A stretch of 64,000 nt of DNA. It comes from an uncultured Bacilli bacterium (GTDB lineage: Bacteria; Bacillota_I; Bacilli_A; RF39; UBA660). Shown in pieces: positions 24,601 to 33,003 of the stretch (the first letter of the stretch is position 1; each line of letters opens with the position of its first letter). Below the pieces are notes generated by a model. It made no database searches. It saw only the letters and a list, made by a program, of their open reading frames with translations, and had not been told where the DNA came from. A program made the position numbers and the translations under genes. The stretch is taken from assembly GCA_934168205.1 (NCBI GenBank), contig CAKPMX010000006.1, positions 14,681 through 78,680 of the forward strand, given 5' to 3'.

Positions 24601-24749
24601 GCCGTAGCTGGTCCATCATAGAAAACAAAGTTTTCTCTTCCTTTACGATTCTTTATTGTTTTTTCTAAGATATCCATCTTTTCCCAATACTCTGAATACT
24701 TAGTTTCGATTGAATTTATAGATCCTTGTTCTAATTTTTTAAATTTCAT
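21654..24749 (-). CDS. ileS: Isoleucyl-tRNA synthetase, type 2-like
   Basis: A 1031-aa class I synthetase that charges tRNA-Ile. The HIGH region reads NGMPGIHHMMAKLLKD (near residue 50), the editing domain has WTTTPWTLIANVSLC, the KMSKS loop reads GHKMHKSRGN near residue 600, and an anticodon-binding C-terminal domain follows. The GMPGIHH signature and length resemble the eukaryote-like IleS2 group rather than typical Bacillus IleS1; IleS2 enzymes are often mupirocin-insensitive. AGGAGG precedes the ATG. It is transcribed behind the antiporter gene and under the T-box leader. Confidence 0.96.
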   Translation of the reverse strand: MKFKKLEQGSINSIETKYSEYWEKMDILEKTIKNRKGRENFVFYDGPATANGMPGIHHMMAKLLKDTVCKYKTMKGYRVVRKVGWDTHGLPVEVQVEKQLGFSDKSDIEKYGIEEFNQKCRESVWTNEKAFSKFTREMGQFIDLKHPYVTYDNNYIETEWWILKKIFDDGYIYDGLKIVPWCPRCGTGLASHEVAQGYKEISVNTVYVPFKLKSQENTYFLVWTTTPWTLIANVSLCVNPDEIYVKCLSRGHNFIVAKPLADKVLGDEYEVVEEYKGKDLEYLEYEQLMPFLKVDKKAFFVVCDSYVTMSDGTGIVHQAPAFGQDDYEVGLKYNLPLLNPVGEDGCYTDGPWKGRLVVDPELEVDIIKYLSSEDKLFKKQKMVHDYPHCWRCKTPLVYYSKPSLYIKTTAKKQEIIEENNKVHWHPEFVGEKRFGNWLENMNDWAISRNRYWGTPIPLWRCSCGHDIMIGSRKELKEKAIEEIGEDIELHRPFVDDVHIKCPKCGGVMTRVKDVIDCWFDSGAMPFAQYHYPFENKKLWESQFPADYICEGIDQTRGWFYSLLVVSVFVKGISPYKNVLVNDLLLDKYGHKMHKSRGNAISPFEVMEANGADTVRFYMLYASPVWTPLKFDEDGLKEIYSKYISTFKNAYSFFEMYANADNIDPREYDIPVKDRELIDRWLISKLNNLIKKVNEAYEEYDLNKAARAIVPFLNDDLSNWYIRSNRRRFWDSELTESKKCVYLTTYEVLLALCKLCAPMTPFITEEIYQKLTGKKSVHLEDFPVENTDLINESIEERMDLVRDICSLGRYAREEVNIKVRQPIKSLFLPKSDQIIIGDLLPVIHEELNVKEIIFKEDMTEYLEYIVKPNFKVLGKTLGPKVKELQEILSKLTSKEIALINDEGLTVKLAGEDFKITSDMVLISLKQKEGYTASSNSRTCIVLDTELTKELILEGLAREFVRNVQSLRKEADFVITDHIKVYYNGTEDIDLMLNMYKDYVMSEVLGDELIKDISLTDMVELNNEKVAIKVERV

Positions 24750-24760
24750 ATATATTCCTC

Positions 24761-25711
24761 CTAACCTAAAATAACATAACTATAATAAACTACGAATAGT
24801 ATTAAAAAACTCAAACCTTCTCTTTTACTGATTTTATAATCATTCTTAGAAAATAAATATAACATCAAAGCTGTAACTATCATTACAATTAAATCTATAT
24901 AACTAAATGCAATTTTACTAATTCCACCAAGAATAGTAACTGGTAATCCAATAACTATGCCTATATTAAATATATTACTTCCAACTACATTACCTATCGC
25001 TATATCATATTCACCTTTTTTAGTAGCCATAACTGATGTTACAAGCTCTGGCAAAGAAGTACCAAGAGCAATAATTGTTAAACTAATAATTCGCTCACTT
25101 ACACCTAAGTCTTTAGCTAAACAACTTGCTGAATCAACTACAAAGTTACTTCCAAGTATTATCATAACTAATCCAATAAAAGTATAAAGAAATGATTTTG
25201 GTAATGATAAAACTTTCTCATCAGTACTGTCTTCTACTTTATTTCTCATTAAATTAATAAGGTAATAAATAAACACTAAGAAGAAAAGTATTAAAACAAT
25301 TCCATCTCCCCTAGTAAAGTTATTACTCATACTTTTATCAAATAAGTTATCGGAAAGTAAAACTGCAAACAAAGCTGTAATCAACAAAGTAATTGGTAAC
25401 TCTTTCTTTACTGTATTACTTTTAACAACTAAAGGATGTATCATTGCTGCAACACCAAGTATTAAAAGTATATTTAAAATATTACTACCTATTACATTAC
25501 CAAGCACAATGTCGAAAGATCCAGAAAGTAACCCTTTAACACTAACAGCAAACTCAGGTGCACTAGTACCAAACGCCACTATTGTAAGACCAATAAGCAT
25601 CTTAGACACCTTAAAATTAAGAGCAATGTTACTAGCACCATCTACAAATAAATCTGCACCCTTAATCAAAATAACAAAACCAATAATCAATAAAATAATA
25701 TTAAGTACCAT
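24761..25711 (-). CDS. yrbG: Calcium/sodium antiporter, YrbG-like
   Basis: A 316-aa CaCA-family exchanger with about ten transmembrane segments. Two inverted alpha-repeats: IGLTIVAFGTSAPEFAVSVK followed by GNVIGSNILNI, and SLTIIALGTSLPELVTSVMA followed by GNVVGSNIFNI. The acidic residues in GTSAPE and GTSLPE bind cations. It sits directly behind the T-box terminator and 11 bases before ileS, so its expression probably follows Ile-tRNA charging, an unusual partner for this riboswitch. AAAGGGAGG precedes the ATG. Confidence 0.9.
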   Translation of the reverse strand: MVLNIILLIIGFVILIKGADLFVDGASNIALNFKVSKMLIGLTIVAFGTSAPEFAVSVKGLLSGSFDIVLGNVIGSNILNILLILGVAAMIHPLVVKSNTVKKELPITLLITALFAVLLSDNLFDKSMSNNFTRGDGIVLILFFLVFIYYLINLMRNKVEDSTDEKVLSLPKSFLYTFIGLVMIILGSNFVVDSASCLAKDLGVSERIISLTIIALGTSLPELVTSVMATKKGEYDIAIGNVVGSNIFNIGIVIGLPVTILGGISKIAFSYIDLIVMIVTALMLYLFSKNDYKISKREGLSFLILFVVYYSYVILG

Positions 25712-25731
25712 ATATAAGCCTCCCTTTAAAT

Positions 25732-25953
25732 AAAAAAACTAACTCGCCCTATAAGGACGAATTAGTTCGCGGTACCACCTTAATTTATAAGTATAATACT
25801 TATCTCAAATACTATAACGCGTTACCGTATTTATCTTATCCATAAATCGCAACTTGAAAGTGATCTAAATATTTCTTCGTAATCTATTTTCACCAAACAT
25901 AGACTCTCTACCTACTAATAAATATTCCGTCTTTCGCACTTGCTTTCCAACCT
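25732..25953 (-). ncRNA. T-box riboswitch (probably tRNA-Ile)
   Basis: The leader carries the T-box AAGGTGGTACCGCG (25768-25781 on the minus strand). It is followed by a terminator whose arms flank TCGTCCTTATAGGGCGA and end in seven T (25732-25767). Stem I features such as GGTAGAGAG and GGTGAAAATAGA lie near 25875-25920. An ATC followed by A near 25860 could be the isoleucine specifier. Uncharged tRNA-Ile would favour the antiterminator. The first gene behind it is an antiporter, the second ileS. Confidence 0.92.
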
Positions 25954-25982
25954 AATATAACATATTTAATTTTTATTTACAA
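25954..25982 (-). promoter_or_regulatory. Promoter of the T-box operon
   Basis: TTGTAA (25977-25982), 17-base spacer, TATATT (25954-25959), a few bases before the leader RNA. The -35 touches the end of the upstream 842-aa gene. Confidence 0.65.
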
Positions 25983-25984
25983 GA

Positions 25985-28513
25985 TTATTTTTCAAATACT
26001 TTTGCATTTTGTCCATCAGAAGAACTTAATGGTTTTAAGCTACCATCAACTATTCCTCTAACAACAATTTTATATAATTTCAATTCCTTAGGTAATTCTA
26101 AAGCCTCAATATAACTAAATGCTGCTCTTTTAGCATCATCACTAACCTCTGTAGGAACACCATTAACAGATATTTCTTCCTTAACATTAAGAATTGATCC
26201 TTCTCTATAACGAACAGGTTTAGCATTAGCTAAAGTAAATTCTTTAACTTTTTCTACAGTTTCTTTATCATAATTTTCTGGACTATTTAAAACTTCTAAA
26301 GCAAACATACCAATTGGTAATTTAGTTGCTAATCTATAATCTAAATAATTATATTCTCTTCTTGTTCCATCTTCTTTTAAAACACCTGAAGCTATTCCTT
26401 CCGCAATTTTCTGAACAGTTTCAACTGGTATTTTTTCATTTCCATATCTTGCACGAATTAATTTTATTCTGTCAGCATATGCCTGAGCTAACTCTGGATC
26501 ATTTTCTTTACAATAATTAACCGCAATTTGCATTTTTGCAGTATTTGTACCATTTAATTGACAATAAGTTTTAACAGTCAAACCATCAGTAGAAAGAAAA
26601 TCTCTAACTACATCTTTATACATTTTTTCTTGTTCAATAGTTTTAATTATTTCACTTTCTTGTTCTCTAACTTTTTCATCTTCAACTAGTTTAAAAGAAA
26701 CAGTATCAATAATACTTCTAAATTCTGGATCAGCTTTTTCCTTAAGTATAGAAAACATTTCTAAAGCATCATCAACTGTTAAGCCCAAGCTTAAAATACG
26801 ATCAGTCAAACCTTCTTTATTTTCATCTGCTACACATACTTCACCTAATACAGCCCAAGCATTTTCTCTTTTAAAACATATCTCATATGATTCAAGAATT
26901 CTTTTAAAATCCCTTGGCGCAGCAAACTTTCTAACTCCATCATTTAAGGCATATTTTAAATATTTAGAAGAAATTGCTTCTCTTTCTATAAATAAACTAT
27001 TTTCAAGTTCTTCTTTAAACTCTTCTAATAACTTAATACCACATCTTGCCTTTACTTCATCACTCATATTCCAGCCAGTAAATTGATCAGTACCCTCAAA
27101 CCAAGTCTTCATTTTATTAAAATCTTCTAAGTCTTCTTCTTTTACATTTTTTCTAATAAAATATCCCATAGTCTCATCTATACTATCTTGATGTAAGAAT
27201 AAACCTGCAAAATATTTATTATAAATTTCTTCTCTTCTTTGAGCTTCACTTGTGTATCTATCAAAAGCCTTTTCATCACTTTCAGTAAAAAAACCCGTTT
27301 TCTTAAGATAATTATTATATGATTTACTTCCACGTAATTTTTTAAAATCATATAAATAATTACCATTAATAATTCTTTCAAAATCAACTCTTGTAAATGA
27401 AACATCATTAGCTAAAGCAAATTGTTCTATAAAATCTAAATCACTAGAAACATAATCAGTATTCCTAAATTTCTTATAAGCTGTCTTTACTGCTAAATTT
27501 AGTTTTTCTTCATCTTCTCTAGCCAAGAAACTTTTTCTATAATTAGCTAAAATATTACCAAATTGATCAGTGGATAATACCCTACCAGTTTTTTCATATC
27601 CATAAATAAAGTGACTAATATCATCAACAGTTAATGAAACATCAGAGAATGCATCAAAGAATGGATCTGACGAATCATATTTCTTATATGCAAAAGCTGT
27701 TATTAAGTTTTTCTTCATTTGTTCTTCATCACCAGTTTGTAACAATTCTTCTATTTCATCTAATTGAATTACTGGATTTTCAGTATAAGGCGTTTTACCT
27801 AATGTAAATCTAACTAAAGATAAATTATCATAACACTCAGTTAATGAATATTTTTTGCTAGACTTACTAGTTTCTTTATAACGAGCTATTTCTTCTTTTG
27901 TTGACCAAAATGCTAAATAATTATGAAATTTACCAGTAATACTATTTAAAGCATCCAAGTACTCTCTATTTGTATCACAATCATTAACTGAATTTTCATA
28001 ATCAATATAATTTAACATTTCAACTATTGTATTAATACCTACATAGTATTCTTTTGAATTTAACACTGAATCAATTTTACTAGCAATATCAAAATCAAAA
28101 GGAGATTTACTATATTTCATAAGTCCATTTTCATAAGCAGAAAATTTATCTTGTGTTAAGTGCATAGACATATACATTTTACAAAATTCATCAAAATCAG
28201 ATGACTTATTATCAAATATAAATTTAAATATTGGTATGTACATTAATTTAGTACCATCATTAGCTACAACATAAGAATATCTCTCATCAAAAAATGTAGT
28301 AGCAATATCAATTAAACTCTTTCTCTGCAAAACTCCAGGAAAACGTCCAACAAATGAATCATTAATATCATCAAAAGTGTATCTATCCTTTAATATATAC
28401 AAAAATTCATCATCCAAACTATCATTTTCACTAATAGTCCCTATAAAATATTCATTAGCTTCGTTTAATTCTCTTTCAAAGCTTTCCAATAATAATCTTC
28501 TAAAAGATCTCAT
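25985..28513 (-). CDS. Large hypothetical cytoplasmic protein (842 aa)
   Basis: A highly charged, mostly helical protein without signal peptide or transmembrane segment and without any family I recognise. It begins MRSFRRLLLESFERELNEAN. The C-terminal third has possible helix-turn-helix character (DGLTVKTYCQLNGTNTAKMQ, IPVETVQKIAEGIASGVL). A GATAGGTGAGG site precedes the ATG. It is flanked by a terminator and by the T-box promoter, so it is probably monocistronic. Codon use matches the neighbours, so recent transfer is not indicated. Confidence 0.75.
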   Translation of the reverse strand: MRSFRRLLLESFERELNEANEYFIGTISENDSLDDEFLYILKDRYTFDDINDSFVGRFPGVLQRKSLIDIATTFFDERYSYVVANDGTKLMYIPIFKFIFDNKSSDFDEFCKMYMSMHLTQDKFSAYENGLMKYSKSPFDFDIASKIDSVLNSKEYYVGINTIVEMLNYIDYENSVNDCDTNREYLDALNSITGKFHNYLAFWSTKEEIARYKETSKSSKKYSLTECYDNLSLVRFTLGKTPYTENPVIQLDEIEELLQTGDEEQMKKNLITAFAYKKYDSSDPFFDAFSDVSLTVDDISHFIYGYEKTGRVLSTDQFGNILANYRKSFLAREDEEKLNLAVKTAYKKFRNTDYVSSDLDFIEQFALANDVSFTRVDFERIINGNYLYDFKKLRGSKSYNNYLKKTGFFTESDEKAFDRYTSEAQRREEIYNKYFAGLFLHQDSIDETMGYFIRKNVKEEDLEDFNKMKTWFEGTDQFTGWNMSDEVKARCGIKLLEEFKEELENSLFIEREAISSKYLKYALNDGVRKFAAPRDFKRILESYEICFKRENAWAVLGEVCVADENKEGLTDRILSLGLTVDDALEMFSILKEKADPEFRSIIDTVSFKLVEDEKVREQESEIIKTIEQEKMYKDVVRDFLSTDGLTVKTYCQLNGTNTAKMQIAVNYCKENDPELAQAYADRIKLIRARYGNEKIPVETVQKIAEGIASGVLKEDGTRREYNYLDYRLATKLPIGMFALEVLNSPENYDKETVEKVKEFTLANAKPVRYREGSILNVKEEISVNGVPTEVSDDAKRAAFSYIEALELPKELKLYKIVVRGIVDGSLKPLSSSDGQNAKVFEK

Positions 28514-28597
28514 AAAATAACCTCACCTATCCCTTTTCGCTGTGATAAAGATTATAACATAAGAACAAAACAAAAGCAAGAAATATTGGTAAGCAAA

Positions 28598-28626
28598 CAA
28601 AAGAACAACCATATATAGTTGCTCTC
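28598..28626 (-). terminator. Terminator after the small lipoprotein-like gene
   Basis: Minus-strand stem GAGCAAC/GTTGTTC (28618-28624 and 28603-28609, one G-U) followed by a T-rich tail. Confidence 0.6.
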
Positions 28627-28655
28627 ATAATTCAATATTTATTAGTTAAATAATA

Positions 28656-29042
28656 TTATTGTCTAACATATAAATAAGCATACTTATCACAATGTAATTC
28701 TTTGTTATCTATAACCTGACAATTTTCAGTAATTAATCCATCGTCATTTTTTAAAACCAAATTATCTTTATTAAAACTATATGTACCAGTCTCAACTCTA
28801 TCTGACATTTCTAATTTGTAATGCCCTTTCCCATCCAAAGTTAAGTAAAATGGAGTATCTGCATTTGAATATATAGGTTGCCCATTTTCATATTTAATTA
28901 TATAAACATACTGAGTTTTATCAGCAATCCAAACACCTTTTACTATAGATAATTGATTATTATCTTTTGTTAAAATATATACAACGACAATTAATAATAT
29001 TAGTAGCAAAATAACAAAAAATGATATAATATTTTTCTTCAT
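28656..29042 (-). CDS. Small membrane-anchored extracellular protein
   Basis: A 128-aa protein with an N-terminal anchor (IISFFVILLLILLIVVVYIL) and a beta-rich outside domain. GVWIADKTQYVYIIKYENG, FYLTLDGKGHYKLEM and a Cys pair (ENCQVID...LHCDKY) suggest a lipocalin-like or META-like fold. No lipobox. TTAGGAGAAAAA precedes the ATG. Function unknown. Confidence 0.65.
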   Translation of the reverse strand: MKKNIISFFVILLLILLIVVVYILTKDNNQLSIVKGVWIADKTQYVYIIKYENGQPIYSNADTPFYLTLDGKGHYKLEMSDRVETGTYSFNKDNLVLKNDDGLITENCQVIDNKELHCDKYAYLYVRQ

Positions 29043-29132
29043 TTTTTCTCCTAAAAATAATACCCTTAATCAGATATAATTAACTCTTCTTTCCTAGAAA
29101 ATATCATACTAATTATTTACTGTCAAGTTAAC

Positions 29133-29966
29133 TTATTTTTTAACTAGTGTCTTTACACAAGTTGTTCCAGTATTAAATACAACTCTCATGTCATACTCTT
29201 CAGCTATTCTAAAAACATCATCACCTAAGAAATCATTATCAGAATCTTTATCAAATAAACTCCAAACCTTGTGACAAATATCATCATCCTTTAAACCAAG
29301 TCTATTAAATACTTCTCCTACTGAAGTAGAATCAATTTTAGAAAGATCCACATTAAAAGTATTTAAAAAATATAAATAAATAGAACTCATCTTATCAAGA
29401 TTCTTTGTAAATAATCCATCACTTAAATATCTAGAATCATTAGAGTCTGTCCTTAAACCAAGCTTTTTAGAAACACGTCCCGCTCTAAAAGTACCATGTT
29501 GTAACTCTTCAAAATTAACAAAATACGGTTTAAAATCTTTTTCCAAATAAATACCTGTTCCATCACACAAACAAGGAAAAACAATATCACTACATTCTTC
29601 TACAACACTTTCTAAATTATGATGAATAAGTGCATAACGATATAAATTTACTTTATCATTATCACTCTCATTACTAAAAACTTCCGTAAAACTTCTACCA
29701 GAAACATCACGTCTTATATAGCCAGATACATCGTCATCCATACAACACATTTTATCAGGAACAATTATCCTTGGATGATGAATAGTTTCAACCTGTAACA
29801 TTTTTTCTTTTAAATCAATATTCTGTCTTTTATAAGACCCTAAGTAAACTGCATTAAATAGTTTCAAAATACTTCCATCACTAAGTCTATATAAATTACC
29901 ATCAAAGTCACTTGACAGTAATATACTCCCAGACAAACTCTCCATAGTAAGTTCCATTTTTTCCAT
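29133..29966 (-). CDS. Hypothetical protein, possible degenerate kinase-like fold
   Basis: A 277-aa protein. The N-terminal part, GNLYRLSDGSILKLFNAVYL then KRQNIDLKEKMLQ and HPRIIVPD, is laid out like the nucleotide lobe of a protein kinase. CDGTGIYLEKDFKPYFVNFEELQ sits where the catalytic and DFG loops would be, but the usual Asp residues are absent, so it is probably inactive if kinase-related. That fold assignment is inference. The ATG at 29966 follows GGTGATGTT; a TTG five codons earlier is less likely. It lies behind divIVA. Confidence 0.6.
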   Translation of the reverse strand: MEKMELTMESLSGSILLSSDFDGNLYRLSDGSILKLFNAVYLGSYKRQNIDLKEKMLQVETIHHPRIIVPDKMCCMDDDVSGYIRRDVSGRSFTEVFSNESDNDKVNLYRYALIHHNLESVVEECSDIVFPCLCDGTGIYLEKDFKPYFVNFEELQHGTFRAGRVSKKLGLRTDSNDSRYLSDGLFTKNLDKMSSIYLYFLNTFNVDLSKIDSTSVGEVFNRLGLKDDDICHKVWSLFDKDSDNDFLGDDVFRIAEEYDMRVVFNTGTTCVKTLVKK

Positions 29967-30011
29967 AACATCACCAGACAAACTACATATTATCCATAAT
30001 AAAACTAGCTC

Positions 30012-30449
30012 CTATTTTGGATCTAGTTCTAAAACTTCTATTTCTTCAACAACAGCCATTTGTTGTTCCATAATAATTTTTAATTTTCGTTTAAATATTT
30101 TCATATTTTTCTCTAAAAGTTCCGCTCTATTTTCAATTCTTTCAGCTTTTAGTAATGACTCATTAACAATTCTACTAGCATTACTTTTAGCGTCACTAAT
30201 GACCATTTTAGCTTCATCCCTAGCCATTCTCTTTATATTATCACTAGTCTCCTCAGCTTTTAAGATAGAATTCTTTAACGTACTTTCTAATCTTTTATAA
30301 TGTTCTAATTCAGCCTTTAAACTATCAATTTCTCTTCTTTGTTCTTTACACTTTGTAACAATACCTTCAGTCTGAGTTATCACATCATTAATAAACTGAT
30401 TTACTTCATTTCGACTATAACCATTTGTCTCATAACTAAATCTTTCCAA
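30012..30449 (-). CDS. divIVA: DivIVA-family cell-division/polarity protein
   Basis: A ~145-aa coiled-coil protein. The N-terminal lipid-binding DivIVA motif reads FSYETNGYSRNEVNQFINDV, followed by a long coiled coil (EIDSLKAELEHYKRLESTLK, IKRMARDEAKMVISDAKSNA). DivIVA senses curved membranes at septa and poles and recruits division or sporulation factors. The start is uncertain: GTG at 30458 overlaps the ribosome site, whereas TTG 30449 has AAAGGG 8 bases away and is chosen. It lies 10-20 bases after sepF, as in many Firmicutes division clusters. Confidence 0.85.
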   Translation of the reverse strand: MERFSYETNGYSRNEVNQFINDVITQTEGIVTKCKEQRREIDSLKAELEHYKRLESTLKNSILKAEETSDNIKRMARDEAKMVISDAKSNASRIVNESLLKAERIENRAELLEKNMKIFKRKLKIIMEQQMAVVEEIEVLELDPK

Positions 30450-30468
30450 AATGATCACCCTTTAACTT

Positions 30469-30912
30469 CTAGAAAAAATCATCCTCGTCGTTCTCTTCTT
30501 TATTTTCTTTTTTACTCTTTGAACTAGCTCCTTTACTAGCTCCTTCATCACTAATTTTACCTTCTACATTAACATTATTAGGTGTACATAAGAAAATTCC
30601 CCCACCTAATTTTTGTAAATCTCCACCTATTGCGTAAATAGTACCATATAGGAAATCAACAATACGTTTAGCTTGATCAGGAGTTACTCTCTTTAAATTA
30701 ACAACAACAGCGCTTCTATTTTTTAAATAATCAGCTATTTGTTGACTTTCTGAATAAGCTCTAGGTTCTAAAAGCATCATTTTACTTCCAGCCATACCAT
30801 TTTCTGCATGATAAGCTTCTCTAGAAGTACTATAGAAATTTTCTTCAGTAGTAGTATCTTCTCCATCACCTTCACTACCAACTAATTTATTAATAAATTT
30901 ATCAAAAGCCAT
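30469..30912 (-). CDS. sepF: SepF cell-division protein
   Basis: A 147-aa protein with an N-terminal membrane-targeting helix ([12 protein letters not shown]), an acidic linker, and the SepF domain: [70 protein letters not shown]. SepF forms rings that tether FtsZ to the membrane. The tail is a charged Lys/Glu stretch. A GGAGG site precedes the ATG. sepF-divIVA order is retained, while the usual ylmG and ylmH between them are missing. Confidence 0.93.
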   Translation of the reverse strand: MAFDKFINKLVGSEGDGEDTTTEENFYSTSREAYHAENGMAGSKMMLLEPRAYSESQQIADYLKNRSAVVVNLKRVTPDQAKRIVDFLYGTIYAIGGDLQKLGGGIFLCTPNNVNVEGKISDEGASKGASSKSKKENKEENDEDDFF

Positions 30913-31009
30913 AACTTATCCTCCATATCATATTAAAATGTTAATTACTATAACTAATTCTACCATAATTACAATAAAAATTAAAGTATTAATTTATCTT
31001 TATTATATA

Positions 31010-32887
31010 TTATATAGTTGTGTTAGCAGTATCTCCAGTAAAATTAATAAACTTATTACCATCATTACTAACAGCAGTCATCTCTGGTACCGCTCCAAGA
31101 TTACTATTTATCATCGTTGGCTCAGCAGTATTAAACCAAACACCAACAATATCAACATTATTACTCATTGGTCTTGGATTAGGTAAATCTATATACATTG
31201 AAACTGGTACTTTAAAAGCGTTACCAAAGGCAATACAGTTACCTGGTTTCAAATTCTTTAATTGTTGTACTATTTCCATAGAAATATTTGGAACCATGTT
31301 CTTAATATAATCCAAATCCTTAGGATGTAGCGTTCTAAGTATTACAAAGTTAGTACATTGAGAAATACAAGTATCTGAAAGTTCACTAGGACGTTGTGTA
31401 ATTAATCCTAAGAAAATACCATACTTACGTCCTTCCTTAGTAATTCTTTCGAATATATTATATCCAAGTAAATCTACATCGTTATCTTTAATAACATATC
31501 TATGCGCCTCTTCAATAATAATATGGAAGGCTCTACTACCTCTTGGAATTGTGTTACTAGCAACATTAAATAACATTCTAGAAACTATCTTAGTAATTAC
31601 TTTAGCAGTTCTATCATCAACATAGTTAATATTGAAGTTAACTATTTGACATTTACTTCCGTCATTCGCAATAAGTAAACTATTAACATATTCATCCATT
31701 GTAATATAGTTTGGATAAGAGAAGAACTCTTTATATTCGCTATTTACAAGTGTATGTAATCTAACACTTAAAATATTTGCGTAATCAAATACTTTAGAAC
31801 TCTTTAAAATACCTTCATTGATAAGAGCAAATTCCATTGCCATCTCTAAATCAGCTAATGTATAGAAAGGATTTAAATCTTCTACTCTAACTTCTTCTTC
31901 TATATCTAAAATATAGCCTCTAATAAATTCAACAACTAATTCCATCTCTTGCATCTTACCAGTTTTATCTATAAATAAACATTGTTTTAATGTTCTTACA
32001 TAACCTGGTTGAAAGATTTGACTATTTAAATTTAAATCCGGTGTATTGAATTTAGTAAGTACAGCTGTTACTTGGTCTCTTATTTTAGTAGACTCATCAC
32101 CTGATAATAATATATCTTGTACAGCTCTCGCGATAATATCATTTTTTCTTTTAATTACATTTTCAGAACTACCAGAAAGAATAGGAACCAAGTCCAAAGT
32201 CTTTTCAATTATTGGTAATTGTGAAGGTGTATTAGCGTCTAATAATAAAGCTAAATCATCAACATCTAGTAACCAAACTGGAATACGTAATATATCTCCA
32301 TCAGTTGATCTTGTATTAGTTGTATAATATTTATAATTAAAGGCAGGATTAATTTTATGTAAACCTGCAAAAGCATTATTATATTCACCAAAGGCATCAA
32401 AAAAGAAGAAATTAGCATGACTTGGTACTGTCGAACCTATCATAAGTTTTTGTAAAATAGAAGCTACTGTACAACTCTTACCAGAACCAGAGTTACCAAG
32501 TACTGAAAAATGATTACTAAAGAAATCATTAATATCAACATTTATTTTATATCCATCATAAACATTACTAGTACCAAAGTTAGTTTGACCAACAGTTGTC
32601 TCCTGACTACCTAAAATAAATTCTAATTCATTTAAATTAACAAGTCTTATGTTAGATTTAAAAGAAGGTCTCTTTGAAGCACCAGGAATAAAAGATGTAG
32701 GAGTCAATTCACCAACAACAACAGCTGTCATTTCGGTTTGAGAAACATTAACAATTTCACCAACAATATGCTTTTGAGTATCTTCAAAAACAACATGTAA
32801 ACCTATTAAGTTTGGCTGTTTATTAATATCTATAGCTAATTTTATTAAAACACGATTATCAACAATTTCAATGATTGATCCTATCAT
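31010..32887 (-). CDS. herA: HerA-like DNA-translocating ATPase
   Basis: A 625-aa hexameric ATPase. N-terminal HAS-barrel (GSIIEIVDNRVLIKLAIDIN to about residue 90), then FtsK/HerA motor: Walker A VLGNSGSGKSCTVAS near residue 133, DAFGEYNNAF, Walker B FHIIIEEAHRYV near 460, and GLITQRPSELSDTCISQCTN (sensor). Arg finger-like residues follow in VILRTLHPKD. HerA normally works with the nuclease NurA, or with SIR2/DUF4297 partners in defence; no such partner is adjacent. It lies just upstream of sepF, with a gap of about 100 bases. Confidence 0.9.
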   Translation of the reverse strand: MIGSIIEIVDNRVLIKLAIDINKQPNLIGLHVVFEDTQKHIVGEIVNVSQTEMTAVVVGELTPTSFIPGASKRPSFKSNIRLVNLNELEFILGSQETTVGQTNFGTSNVYDGYKINVDINDFFSNHFSVLGNSGSGKSCTVASILQKLMIGSTVPSHANFFFFDAFGEYNNAFAGLHKINPAFNYKYYTTNTRSTDGDILRIPVWLLDVDDLALLLDANTPSQLPIIEKTLDLVPILSGSSENVIKRKNDIIARAVQDILLSGDESTKIRDQVTAVLTKFNTPDLNLNSQIFQPGYVRTLKQCLFIDKTGKMQEMELVVEFIRGYILDIEEEVRVEDLNPFYTLADLEMAMEFALINEGILKSSKVFDYANILSVRLHTLVNSEYKEFFSYPNYITMDEYVNSLLIANDGSKCQIVNFNINYVDDRTAKVITKIVSRMLFNVASNTIPRGSRAFHIIIEEAHRYVIKDNDVDLLGYNIFERITKEGRKYGIFLGLITQRPSELSDTCISQCTNFVILRTLHPKDLDYIKNMVPNISMEIVQQLKNLKPGNCIAFGNAFKVPVSMYIDLPNPRPMSNNVDIVGVWFNTAEPTMINSNLGAVPEMTAVSNDGNKFINFTGDTANTTI

Positions 32888-32971
32888 ATTACTAACACCC
32901 TCTTTTACTCTATCAAAATTATAACAAAAAAAAAGAAGAAATAAAAGGTATTTTTATTATTTCTCCTGTCA

Positions 32972-33003
32972 AAGAAAAAATACTTACCAATAAGCAAGTA
33001 TTT
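32972..33003 (-). terminator. Terminator at the end of the lipoprotein gene
   Basis: Minus-strand stem AAATACTT/AAGTATTT (32996-33003 and 32978-32985) followed by six T; it overlaps the stop codon. Confidence 0.7.

Noticed and set aside
31010..32887. HerA as part of an anti-phage defence system
   Set aside because: No SIR2, DUF4297, NurA or other effector is adjacent; neighbours are division and housekeeping genes.
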